From the NCBI GenBank assembly GCA_011037195.1, contig JAAEAF010005026.1, forward strand, positions 1 to 64,000: DNA of 64,000 nucleotides, read 5' to 3'. The notes below the pieces were generated by a model. The model ran no database searches, was not told the DNA's origin, and saw only the letters and a program-made list of their open reading frames with translations. Positions 36,407-53,724 of the stretch are shown in pieces (position 1 is the first letter of the stretch; every line of letters starts with the position of its first letter). The translations under genes and the position numbers were made by a program. Source of the stretch: Triatoma infestans (Eukaryota > Arthropoda > Insecta > Hemiptera > Reduviidae).

Positions 36407-39400
36407 TCATATTTTATATAATTTCTTTGGACGCTTAGTTCTTAAAGATTCCGACACTTTCCTTTTTAATTCTGATTCATTTTCTTTTTTCACTTTTTCA
36501 TTATTCAGTGAATCTATAATTCCTGATTTGCAGTCCTGCTATATAATAGAAATTAATAAAATAAAATATGCTATACATAAAAAAACTTAAACTTGTTATG
36601 AATGGAAGAAATATGCACCTCATTCACTGAATCTGTTGAATCACCTTCTACCTTTATTTCTCTAATATCCATATCAGCAACTACACTGAATAAACAAAAT
36701 AATTAAACTTCTACTTGAATAACTTACTAAAATAGAAATGAATAAAAGCGACTAAATACCTGGAAAATTCAGAATACAATGAGTTCAGTGTTGGACTAAA
36801 TACTGAACAAGGATTGTTTATAATATCTTTTGCACGTTTTGATAAAGAAGACTGACATTCCATTTCAAAATTTATTGCATTAAAAGGCTCGGTTATAGCA
36901 TTTCCTAAATATAAAAATAATAAAAATATAATAAAGACAGTTCATAGTATAAATGTGAAACAATATTCTATTTTGCCAGCATTTTACTACAGTTATGTGG
37001 TTGGGTCCGCAGTGCTGGAAAAGTCAAGATTTTTTCGTGATGGCCTGCTTCATTTTGTGATTATCGAGTAGTTTTGGGCGTTTGCTCATGATGATGTCTA
37101 GATTAAAAGGGCGAAAACCACAGACTTGCTCAGAACCAAATCAATCTTTGTCCATATTTAACAGTAATTTAATTACTGAATTAAATAAATGAAGTGAAGG
37201 AAGGAATTCTAATAAGAATTTTGGCAGACACAGTGCTTATTATGCAAAATATAACTGTTTATATGTAAGGACTGTTGAGGTTATTAAAATGAAGCAGTAT
37301 AAAATTTTGGCAGATCAACTGACTTGATGTGGAAACATAGATGATATTATTAACAAGAAACTTATTAAAGGATTTTGAAAGAAAAATACTCCGATGTAAA
37401 AATACGGTGAAGAAGTCAGAAGAGAAGAATAAGAGACGATTATGAAACTGAAGAAATCGGGGAAACCAGTGCTGGAAAAACGAAGTTATCAAATAGATGG
37501 AAAGGCTATCTCAGGGCAAAAATGGATTAACAAAAAGGAAGTGAGAACGTTGATGGATGCAAGATGGATAGGTCAAGAATTAGTTAGGAACCACTCGGTA
37601 GATGAAGCCAGTTGACCTCAGAACAAGCGTGTTACAAACTAGAGGAATAGAGGAATTTTAAGAAATGTTATCGGATAGCCAAAGGACTAAAGATTGGGAG
37701 TCCTTAAAATATAGTATTCTTTCTCACTTACGTCTAGTTATGGTGGCCCCTTCCAATTTAAATTCTTTGATTTCAATGTCTTTGGCTTTCAGTAGAGATT
37801 GTAATTTTTCTTCACGAAATTTCAATTCACTGATAACCATTAGCAAAGGGAGCGTTATCTCTTTGTAAACCTAATTGTATTATAATACTAATAAAACACT
37901 AAAGAAAAACAAATCTGCACAAAACTATTAATATTTTACGAACATGGAGAAAAATAATTTTAAATAATTCTATCCATTATTATTATTATTTCGAATAATT
38001 ACCATATCTGATGGCTGCAATAGAAGCAGCAAGTTCAATTTCGTCGATAAACTGGATACATCTGATGTGAAATTAATATTAATGTCTGGTTCCATAACAG
38101 TAATTTTTATATTGGTACTAACATTTTTAATCATAGTAGAAACATATTCAGCTATCCATTTATTAGAGGAGTGAATTAAAGGATTATCCTCCTGAAAATC
38201 GCATGATATTTTTTTTGAAAGCAGATCAGTCTACAATCCACTTATGTTTATATAATACATGTATACAAATTCATATATTCGAAATGTTCCTAATAGAGCG
38301 ACTGTAAAAGCAAAATTGAATAATATATTGGTATATTCCACAAATAGCTATTTAATAGTCAATATAATGGAAACCTTAAATAATGTCAAATCACTTGAGA
38401 AATCCACATATTTTGGATGGATAAAGGGACATTCTGAGATATTAGATAACGAGAGAGTAGACCTACTCCAAGGAGGCCGCTGTCACTGGAGAACCCTTGC
38501 CAGATGTGAGGTTTGGGAGGATTTAGAACTCGCGGTGATGATATGCCCGCACTATGAAACTGCTAGAGAGCATCTCTTTAAAATAATAACAAAACACGAA
38601 ACATGTCCTTTCGGTTACAACACAATTATTTCAAGCAATAACACAGAGATACTGGAAGCATTAGTTACTTTTTACATGAAATATAAAAAATACTTTACAT
38701 AAAAAAAAAATAAATAAATAAATATGCATACTTTTCGTGTAACTTTCTACACGGAAAGTATGCATAATTCTTTTTTTATCCTTCTGTAAACTAAGGCAAA
38801 AAAAAAAAGTTCCTTAATACAATAAATATAAGAATTACTACGAACTGATCAACATTCTTTTCGAAAACAGGAAAATCTGATAAATAAAATCATAAAAAAT
38901 GGAAATGTAATTGTTTGCGATAGGACAAATTTGTTTATCTTTGGCTTTCCTTTATTCAACGTCTGCCATTGGCAACAAAGATACACTAACTTCCGCGAGT
39001 TTTTCAAAAGGTCCATATATTCAATAAGGTCAGAAGCAAGAGAGATGGTTGCTCCGGGTCCTTAAGGCGCGCAATAATCATCCAGCGCCAGACGAAGAAA
39101 AAGCGCTTGCAGGAAGTCTTAGCCTGTGATCAGTCTGGTGATACTGATCCCGAAATTAGTGATACTGATCTGGTGAGGTAAATCTTCTAGTTAACAATCT
39201 GGTTTCCAGGACTTCCCATATTGTCTTAGGCTTCCTAACCTTTTCTGGAGCAAAAATATCTGGTCTGAAACACCCACAGTACTGTCTCTTCTTATTCCTT
39301 TAAATACAACTATATATAAAATGACAATTTTCGCTACGAAATTAAAATATTGAGAATTTTTCGTCTTCGCCAGTCATCGGCTTTTCTTTCTCGAGAAAGA

Positions 39401-39926
39401 TGATCTTATCCGGCTGACTGAATATGTATTCAGTGACAATCTTCTGAACAAGAGGCTTCGCCGCTATCAAGTCGTGGTATATAACTAACCAAGTAGCTAA
39501 GTTGCTTGTTATGACCTAGATTATAACTTAAGTAGTTACTAGGGAAGTAATTTTAGCCAGATCCAGATGTTTAAGTTGTTTACGACGTCAAATATTTCAA
39601 CGTTATTTGGGCACGATTATTTTGTTGTACGATGACTGCGGATTACACAATGTACAATTCTACTTCTACACAATGAGGGGCAATTATTATATATTTATTT
39701 CCTAAGCATGTACAATACAAGTGGGCACAAAAAAAGATTCAGTAAATTCATATTTATCAGTAGCAGATGAACATACCTTGAATTTCTGAACAACTTCGCT
39801 TTCAGATAAACTTGTTTGCCATACTTTCATCATATCAGTCAAATTAATCACAATACTTCCCAACACAATCTTCATCTGCAGGAAAAAACTGTTATTTCCT
39901 TGCTCGATTATTCTTAATGACGCCAT
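36407..39926 (-). CDS. NHEJ1: Non-homologous end-joining factor 1 (XLF/Cernunnos)
   Basis: Acts in double-strand break repair by filament formation with XRCC4 and by stimulating DNA ligase IV. Six exons, read right to left: 39926-39777, 38191-38003, 37870-37732, 36904-36760, 36685-36619, 36538-36407, about 273 residues (human 299), all phases consistent. The globular head includes VWQTSLSESEVVQKFK, matching the human VWHEQ segment. The alpha-helical stalk has SLLKAKDIEIKEFKLEGAT, matching the human LLHMKDLEIQ...SGAT segment, followed by TEPF. The C-terminus is low-complexity and lysine-rich, and ends in KRPKKLYKI, which looks like the Ku-binding motif that ends vertebrate XLF. The family evolves fast, so identification rests on the stalk, the head segment and the tail together. 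Intron 1 holds LINE fragments. It is divergently arranged with Abi. Confidence 0.86.
36990..37100 (-). repeat. Decayed relative of the foldback hammerhead element
   Basis: GGTTGGGTCCGCAGTGCTGG then GATGGCCTGCTTCATTTTGTG and TCGAGTAGTTTTGGGCGTTTG follow the order of the 27757-27860 arm, with the hammerhead core destroyed. In NHEJ1 intron 3. Confidence 0.65.
38259..38725 (+). mobile_element. LINE 3'-end relic in NHEJ1 intron 1
   Basis: The 147-codon open frame contains YFGWIKGHSEILDNERVDLL, the RNase H GHxxxxxNExxD motif, and ICPHYETAREHLFKII, the Cys/His end, followed by A(10) and (AAAT)n. It is a retrotransposon scrap, not a gene. Confidence 0.75.
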
Positions 39927-45981
<6,055 letters not shown>

Positions 45982-46594
45982 ATTTTGTCAAAATGGTAAA
46001 TCTTTCCATTTTCAAAGAATTTTAATGACTGCTAAAATATTTAATAATTGAAAAAAAAAAAATTTTTTTTTTTTTTATTTCAAGATAATCATTCCCCTCA
46101 AAGTGCATTTGTTGCAAGATGATTAATTCAATATTTACACTATTATTATAATTGTAATCAGGCTCACCCAATTATCAGTTTTGGCAGCAATCAAAGTCAT
46201 CAGTTTTTACGGTTATATGTTTATTCTATAGTTAATATATAAATACGTACAATATTTTAAAGTATTAGTCTAAGGTATATATTTATATAATTGTACTGTT
46301 TAAATTAATCTTATATTTATTTTATATTTAAACTTTGTCTATTTAATCAGAAAAAAAATTATTGAATACAAATTTATACTCCAATCTATTTATCATGACT
46401 TTTTGCCTGGTTTACCAATTGAATTAATTGAATTCCTTTTTTAATTACAATATTTTATGGAGCACAATTTCTTATGATATAGATTAATATAGCCGATTAT
46501 AGTTCAGTATATTATTATTGTTTTCTATAAATTAAGTTACACACAAGATTTAAGAAAATTCCGAATTATCTGCGAGAATTAAGAGAAAGATCAA
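45982..46594. other. Abi 3' UTR and downstream spacer
   Basis: Poly-A/poly-T run at 46050-46080; AT-rich, no gene. Confidence 0.3.
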
Positions 46595-46660
46595 ATATTT
46601 TTCTGTGATGGGGCTGCTTCATTTTGTAGTAATCGACTGGCCAACATCATTAGGATGTCT
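46595..46660 (-). repeat. Decayed relative of the foldback hammerhead element
   Basis: GATGGGGCTGCTTCATTTTG then TAGTAATCGACTGG and CATCATTAGGATG correspond to the arm at 27810-27864; the core is lost. Downstream of Abi. Confidence 0.5.
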
Positions 46661-46754
46661 TAATAAAATAGTAGGATTACATGAATAGCATAATGCAAAG
46701 TCAACATCAAATATATTCTGTTGAGGTAAAGGCCTGAAGCGCAATGAAAAATAA

Positions 46755-47475
46755 TCGATGTGGAAACACTCACTCAACTTTCTCTTAGTGTAGTTTACAT
46801 AATTTTCTTCAAACATAATTTTTATTAAATGTTTGCTTTCTTCAATTTCAGTTGGAGAATCTAAGCTTAATAAAATTACTTTTTTAAAAAACCATACACT
46901 CCTCCCCTACCTCCCAAAACTTCTTTAAATGAACTCTCTCGGGAAAAAAACATTCCCCAAAAAAGTGATAATTTTCTGTATTTCGTAGATAGTAACAAAT
47001 AAAATCCGTTGTCTTTTTATGGATAAAATCGTAGAAAACTGGAATAACTTAGTACAAAACGCACTTTCGGCAATTTTGACTAATTCTCAGATATTTTGTT
47101 CTAATGAATATTATTTGGATGATAGAATTATCTAATATAATAAAATAGCACTTTACAGGAAACAAACCTGAACCCTCTCCCAAAAACCACCTTAAATGAA
47201 TTTTTCCAGAGAAATGTTTTAAATAAAAGTTGTATGTGTAATATACTAAGTTTAAAGAAAATCATTGAAAACGTTTTCGAGAAAATCACAAAAAAAAAGA
47301 CTTAGTAAAATGGCATTTTTGGTAAACCGATTTTCACCACACACCATTTCTTGGACACAAGGGGCTTCAAATCATGTATTTCCGGTAAAAACTCAACTTC
47401 ATCATTTTAACTCAAAATTTGACACGATTACAATACTTCCTCTAACACCAGTTAGAGAAAGTAAAAATGCTGATG
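46755..47475 (-). repeat. 1-kb noncoding repeat family, copy downstream of Abi
   Basis: CACTCACTCAACTTTCTCTT at 46767 begins a minus-orientation copy; tandem unit marks occur at about 47020-47290, the CCGGTAAAAACTC mark near 47380, and the hairpin end TTCCTCTAACACCAGTTAGAG ends near 47465. The microsatellite is lost. Confidence 0.8.
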
Positions 47476-48075
47476 CTCTCAAGCATTGCGGACTCCAACC
47501 ATCCTTACATGATTCTTAACTTGTATTCATATTCTGCTAGTAAAATCAATCCAGAAGCGCAAATATTCTCTTTGATTGATCTGCACTAACATGCTGAAGC
47601 ATTTTGCTGTAATTCAAGAAAATTTTAATTTACGTCTCTGCTTTCTTGGCGGGTACAATCCTCATGTCCTGCTCAAATCATTGAGTACTACAATTCGACA
47701 AATGTGTTATAGGATCACTAATGCTGATGTCACTCCATCTTTTAACCACAACATAGGTGAGGTACAGCTGCGTTTGATGTCATTTAGTTTTGCACAAAAA
47801 GACTTCACAAAACTATCTAGCCATATCCGTCATAACGGCCACAGTTGCTATTGCATTGACTAGTGTATTTTTTGTTTTAGTTCTCTCCACCTTTATTCTT
47901 CATTAATGCCTACTATTTTTTTTGGTAATCCATTTATCACTTTTGATATCATTATGCAATACCAGCAAAATGTGATATATCGTAAGTTGTGCACTCATGC
48001 ATAAGTTACAAATGATTTATTTTAACATTGTAACAGTACAACCTTATATATATATATATATCTCAAAATTAAAAA
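47476..48075. other. Unassigned spacer with 95-codon frame
   Basis: The frame at 47576-47863 is less AT-rich than its surroundings and ends near a (TA)n run at 48045-48060. It looks like transposon debris by composition, but I recognise no domain on either strand. RPE polyadenylation should fall here. Confidence 0.25.
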
Positions 48076-48393
48076 TCAATCAGCAGAAAAATTTAATACT
48101 CCATTTACACTATCTCTAAGTTGTTTTATTACTTCTGCTGGATTCTCAGCACCTGTTACAGCTGTTCCGGATACTATCATATTGGCTCCAGCCTAAAAAA
48201 CATAAAAATTGTAATCAAGATATTTATTTAAAAGAAACATATTGGTAAGAGAATATATGAAATTAATTTACAGTTGTTATTCAGTTGCATTGCGGACCCA
48301 CCCACATTTTCAATAATTTTCAATACACTTCATTTGTAACTTCATAACTTACTGTACTTACTTCTTCTGCTGGTTTTTCGCACACCATACACC

Positions 48394-48424
<31 letters not shown>

Positions 48425-51337
48425 TTTTTACTTTAGGACGATAAAGATATACAAAGTAAAAAGGGAATATGTAAAGGAGATGTTTTTTACACGGCAATAG
48501 CCAGAGTAGTGTTTTAAAGAAAAAATTCTTTATTCTCTACGTTTCGGGTACCATTGATGCCCTTTTTTAGAAGCTCTGTGAAATATATTTGACTAAAGAT
48601 ATATTATTACAATGTAATGTAAAGAAGAAAAGCACTTACACTTACAACAAAGAATAGAAAAAAAGGAACAAAAAAAAATTTAAATTAGAGAAATATTAAC
48701 TGAAGGGATTGAACAAAGATATTAAAACCAAGAAAATATAACACAGAGAAACTGTTAATTAAATGCAATGGTCAAGATTGAAATGAAGGGAGATTACTTT
48801 TAAAAGTTTGTAAACTGATGGAGAAGTGGGAGGGATTGAAAAGCTGTTTATAGCGAGGCGCAACACCTTCAAATTTACAACAAATTACCGGCGAGTATCT
48901 TTGTTTAGAGTCAGAAAAATATTATTAATAAATAAATTAATGATTTCTTTATCTTTTTTAAAGTTAAAAGAGTTCGGATGGAGGTGAATTTGTAAGGATT
49001 CACCATTTTTTAAATTATAAAAGTACTCTCTCTTCATTTCAATCTCAACGTACACATCCCTCTCCTACTCTGAAGGTATCTTTGTTTTTTACTTTCCCTA
49101 ACTCACTTTGATCTTAGCCGAAAGGCTGAGAAGCAATGAAAGACGGCTAGTTAAGATGGTTCAGCCATGTTCAGAGAATGAATGATTGCCGATATCCTAA
49201 GAGGGTAGGTACATTCAGCGAAGACTTCGGGTACTCGGCCAAGAGATAGGAAAATACTGAAATGGCAATACAACATCATGGTACCATGCCATAAGAAGAA
49301 TATATCCTGAAACCATGCCAAATGTCTCTGCCAGGACAGATGGGATGGTAGCAGCTTTGTCATATGTACCTCTACACCTAACGGTCGAAGGGGGTTTGAC
49401 TAATACTTTCTCTTACTGTTGATGGTCATTGCAGTTAATTAACTGTTACTTCTGTGTTATATTTTCTTACTTATTTATTTTTTCTTTTATTTGCTATTAA
49501 ATCTATATACTTTTTCCTTTTATACTTGATAATAATCTTTACCCATATAATTTTACAGAGCTCCTGAAAAAGGGCACCAACAGTACCCAAAAATTAGAGA
49601 AATAAAGGATCCTTTCTTTAAAAAATTCATCTGGCCATTGCCGTATAAACATCTCCTTATAATTTTAAGGCCGGATGATTTGAAATATATAAGAGTAAAA
49701 AGTATTATGCCTCTTGGATATTCCTTCGGCCAAATCGAAGTAGAAAACAATTATGAAAAAATACAATAAATTAAAAAAAAGAGCAAATATCTTGAACATT
49801 GTTTACGTGCATTTTAAAAAACAAAAGTGTAAAATAATAAAAAAACTGAACCATACTGTAAGTATACATCCATGTAAAATTAATATCTATGCACTTTAGG
49901 GTGTTGTACCTGAGAGAAGGAAACCCGAGATAATGCTCGCTAAGTCTGACAAAATAGGAAACAATGCCAAAAAGTGGGCAGAGGCCTCTCTTATATTCGT
50001 TACACAAAGAGCAGAATCAGACTCTGCACGGTTCAGAAATTAGATAAGTCTTCAATCAATTCCGCAGTTCATTTCAAGTAAGTTCATTAGAAGTGGGCTC
50101 CTCTCCGAAGGCAAACCACTACTTTTGAAAATGTGAAACAGGAGGACAATTTTGCGATCCTCTCAGATTCTTCCTGATGTACTAAATCTACTTATCTATT
50201 AATGAAGCCATCAGTATTCTCTTAACTTTCCACAAAATTGACAAGTACTTTAAAAACAAAATTTGGTCATCAATGGCTAGCATTGGCTCCCTCACACTAT
50301 ATCACACAAATACACATTCATTCATAATTACAAATTTGCCACTAAATATAAATACTCTTTGACTATTATTAATAAATAAATGAAAGCAGCTTTTCTGAAC
50401 TGGTACTTAAATCAATAAAATATTTTTGCAATACCTTAGCGCATTCTTCTATACTGTTGGGTCCAACACCTCCATCAACTTCAATATTTAGATCAGGATA
50501 GTTTTCTCTTAACCATTTTATTTTAGGCATCATATCACTCATAAACTTTTGGCCCCCAAATCCTGGTTCAACTGTCATTATAAGCACCATGTCAGCCAAA
50601 TTAATGTAATCTTTAACAACTAATATATCAGTTTTTGGCTTAAGAGCAACACCTACCTGTTAAAAATATAATAATGGCAACGTTAAGATACTTTCAATCC
50701 AAAATTTACAATTTTTTTTTTTTTTTTTTAATCACGATTATACGTCATTTAATAAATAAATAATCTAGAAATCATTCAAAATGCTATCTAATTTTACGTA
50801 ACCGGTTTTTGATAACGTTATATGGGTTAAGGTTATGAAAGGTGAAGGTAATTTTTTGGGGTTGAAAGTAATTACCAGTCTTAGAGAATAGTGCAAAATT
50901 TACTATCACAAATTATGGTAATTATACCTTCATTCCCGCTTCTCTAACTTTTCGGCATACTCCTGGAATATCGTTTGTAGCTTCTACATGGAATGTATAC
51001 TGATCAGTCCCCGCATCCGACATAGGAGCAATCCACTGAACATGCAAATTATTTTATTAAACATTAAGTGGCTAATATCTTCAAAAATAAATGTGAAATG
51101 TACCTGTTCCGGATTTGACACCATCATATGTGTTTCCATAAATGCAGATTTTATCTTATTTCTAAGGCACTTTACTACAGGATGGCCAAATGTTATATTA
51201 GGAACAAAATGTCCATCCATCACATCTAAATGCAGGTAATCTGCCCCACTGTCCAACATTTTCTGGGATTCATTGTATAAATTTGATAAATCGGCATTTA
51301 AAATAGAAGGCCCTATTTTGCAAACTGGTTTAGTCAT
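48076..51337 (-). CDS. RPE: Ribulose-phosphate 3-epimerase
   Basis: Interconverts ribulose 5-phosphate and xylulose 5-phosphate in the non-oxidative pentose phosphate pathway; cytosolic TIM barrel. Exons right to left: 51337-51104, 51035-50928, 50656-50435, 48192-48076, 226 residues, the usual family length. The signature [13 protein letters not shown] carries metal ligands His36 and Asp38. [11 protein letters not shown] supplies a further histidine, [10 protein letters not shown] is the phosphate-binding loop region, and EVDGGVGP contains the catalytic Asp175. [12 protein letters not shown] opens the last exon. Intron 3 (2.2 kb) contains an inverted pair of Penelope-like ends, a U2 snRNA scrap and a reverse-transcriptase relic. 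The gene is divergent from the TRAM-like gene, with start codons 620 bp apart. Confidence 0.97.
48396..48425 (+). repeat. (AAT)n microsatellite
   Basis: About ten AAT units in RPE intron 3; could be a remnant of an (AAT)n retrotransposon tail, but no LINE sequence precedes it. Confidence 0.9.
49101..49137 (-). pseudogene. U2 snRNA 5'-end fragment
   Basis: On the minus strand the piece beginning at 49137 reads ATTGCTTCTCAGCC, then TTTCGGCTAAGATCAAAG, which matches the first 34 or so nucleotides of U2 snRNA (ATCGCTTCTCGGCC..GGCTAAGATCAAAGTG) with a few changes. The branch-site recognition region and the rest of U2 are absent, so it is a retroposed scrap, not a functional gene. Confidence 0.75.
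49138..49370 (+). pseudogene. RTE-like reverse transcriptase C-terminal relic
   Basis: Frame-broken translation includes [21 protein letters not shown] and YSAKR, the WxGHVxRM..R.PKR motif typical of the C-terminal end of RTE-like and related non-LTR retrotransposon ORFs. It abuts the U2 fragment head-to-head. Confidence 0.55.
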
Positions 51338-51956
51338 AATGGCACTAATTCAAAACCTACACAAACTGATTGTTTCATATGAGAAGCAACGGCTTTCGCA
51401 GTTTACTAGCATGTAATTGATGTAGTCAACTGAATTAGCTTTAAGAAGAGAAAGAATTTGGTCATATACTTATCCCCTACCAGTTGTCCTTCATCCCTTC
51501 TCTACCTATCTTCCACCAATGAAATTCCAATTAAGCTCCATAAAATTTGTCATAAAGAATTCAAAAAAATGCATATGAAATATTAATTTTATTTTGGCTG
51601 CTACAAAGGAATGGGGCTCTATTTACATGTTCACGTTATAGGATAATTTCTGAAATATTTCTGTTAAGATTTAGAATATAGGAGACTAATAGCGACCTAT
51701 ATTTTAAGCATCCAAAACTTTTATCAGAATCGGTGCAAAGTGTTATATTTTAACCTTCCACTACTAAAACAGTTGCCTAGCAACGGCAGTTATGCGCGAA
51801 GGGGCTAGTTTTAGTAATGGGTTAGATGGGTATCCCAAACATAACAGGGCAGGATATCTATAGTGGTTGTGATGTAGAGTTACTGTTCCAGAATTGTTAT
51901 TTTTAAGTGTATCGCTTACCTATGAATATTTATACTAGTCATTTTGGTTGTTAGTT
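51338..51956. promoter_or_regulatory. Shared RPE/TRAM-like intergenic region
   Basis: 619 bp between divergent starts, less AT-rich than the surroundings around 51760-51850 (AACGGCAGTTATGCGCGAAG). Expected to be a bidirectional promoter. No open frame or repeat recognised. Confidence 0.5.
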
Positions 51957-53724
51957 ATGCTTCTGGGATACTTCATAAATAATGCTGTTATTTCTGTTGA
52001 TCAAATCGGTGTGGTACCATGGTCTTTATTTTTATGGATGGTTTGGTTAATTTTACACACAATCTATAAAAAATGTTTTCAGGTGAATTTTTTTTAGACA
52101 TCATTTCCACGTTTTGAAAATTTAATTTTCATTAGTTAGTTTTATTTTAGTTGTACCCCTTATTCTTATTTGATAACAATAAAAGATATTCTTATCCTCA
52201 GTTTTAGTGATAAAATTTTAGCCTCAGTTTAATTAAATTTGGGAAGAAAGAATTTGCTTTAAAAAATCTTGCTTTCTTAAATGTTGTTTTCTTTTACGAA
52301 GACTTAGATATAACAAAAGGTGGGATTACTTCCTTTTGAAGAACTTTAATTGTAGCCTTATCAATAATAAAAATGGATCTTCGAGATTAAGTTGTCTTCA
52401 AGATAAGGTGAAGAAAAATAAACTTTTTTTTTGTAGGTGCTTCTTCAGAAGATCAAAGTAGATGAGAATGATCAGCAGAGATTGGTAAAAATATATTGGT
52501 CGCTTGTATTTACAGCAATTACAATTCCTTTTGCTCTTCAGAATTTATCGTTGACGCCACATGATATTAAAGAAAGATTTAAAACAATATTAGAGAATAA
52601 TGTATATTCTTGGTACAATAACAATAATAATCCTTCCATTCAGATGAAGCTATCTTATGTATTGCTTACTGGTTTTTATTTAAATAGCGTCTGCGAAATT
52701 AGTATAGAAAAAGGTTTTAAAAACATCGACTTTTTTCACAGTGAATTGTTAACAATATTTTTTGTTTCAACCTTTCCAACAAGGTAATTTATAATATGAT
52801 ATTGTTTATAATCATAGTTATTGTTTTAAGTTTTTAATTCCAATATAATTTCAGATGTGTGCTTTATGGGATTGCTGTAACATCATTAGTAAATGTTGTC
52901 AGATGTTTACTCGAATTTTGCAAATTCTTAGCATGTATAAGCAGTATTGTTAAATCCAAGCTACTTAGGCAACTTGCATTTATTATGTTGATTGTTCACA
53001 CTTTAATTTGGTAAGACAGGTGCAGTCTCTTAAATATAAACATCAGTTTTTAAAAATTCCTCTTTCTTGGCCTGCATATTAGATTAAATAATTTTTTCTA
53101 TTGCAGGGGTACAGTATTTCTTCATATTTTACCCAAATATTTTCTTTTTCTTGCGATTAAAAAACTGAAGCAAAAAAATGACGTCACATATATATCGGTA
53201 TTTTCTTTGTTGAATTTTTCTCTCTGGGGATTTTATTTGATAGAAATTTACAAATCTGTAAGTATATATTTTATTATTTTACAAATATGAATGTTTGTAG
53301 TGTATCAATTAATTTATTTTAATTTCAGCCGATTTCTTATATAATAACTAATTATGTCTATGGAAAGAAAAGTAATTTTGATGATTTTTTATTTTCAACA
53401 AATAATAAAATAAATGAGGAATTTGATCAGCAAGACATTGATTTTATTGAGCCTCTGCCATGTTCTATTTCTACTAAGGATTCCAAAATACGAGAAAATA
53501 AGCATACTAAAGAGAATCTGTTGGCGCTGTATCAGACAGTGAAATGTATGCATGAAAATATCCATTTAGGCTTATTTTTATTTTGACATGAGATTAATAT
53601 TTTTTTTTTGTTTTTAGGCGTGATAAGAGTAAAAAGGAAACTGAAGAAAATTAGAGAAAAATTAAAAGTCAGCCATGCTGAAAGTAATTCTAAAGATAGT
53701 AAAAGTAATAAAGTTTTTCATTGA
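51957..53724 (+). CDS. TRAM-like TLC-domain membrane protein
   Basis: Exons 51957-52082, 52437-52783, 52855-53010, 53107-53257, 53329-53545 and 53618-53724 join in phase to about 367 residues. There are five or six hydrophobic segments, then an acidic and lysine-rich cytosolic tail. A stretch in exon 2 (IQMKLSYVLLTGFYL, then EISIEKGFKNID) lines up with the human TRAM1 segment [20 protein letters not shown], and the LVNVVRCLLEFCKFLA segment occupies the TLC-domain position. By family knowledge TRAM proteins assist ER translocation of nascent chains. The ceramide-synthase alternative is less likely because the paired catalytic histidines of that family are missing. The N-terminus is shorter than in TRAM1, so an upstream coding exon may be unseen. 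Divergence is high and the name is tentative. Confidence 0.62.

Larger units (their letters stand above)
48473..49660. mobile_element. Inverted pair of Penelope-like ends
   Basis: About 130 bp at 48473-48620 recurs inverted at 49515-49660: shared pieces are GGAGATGTTT, ACGGCAAT, GCCAGA, CTTTAAA, GGGTACC/GGGTACT, GCCCTTTTT and AGCTCTGT. The minus-strand reading of the left copy has CCCGAAACGTAGAG, a decayed hammerhead with a GGGCAT...GTACCC stem; the right copy has CTGAAAAAGGGCACC. Between them are a U2 snRNA scrap and a reverse-transcriptase relic. All of it lies in RPE intron 3. Confidence 0.55.

Noticed and set aside
37270..37660. Possible ORF (KSGKPVLEKRSYQIDGKAIS and on) in NHEJ1 intron 3
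   Set aside because: Interrupted by stops; probably transposon debris, but no family could be named, so not annotated.
49101..49137. Functional U2 snRNA gene
   Set aside because: Only the first 34 or so nucleotides are present, with substitutions.
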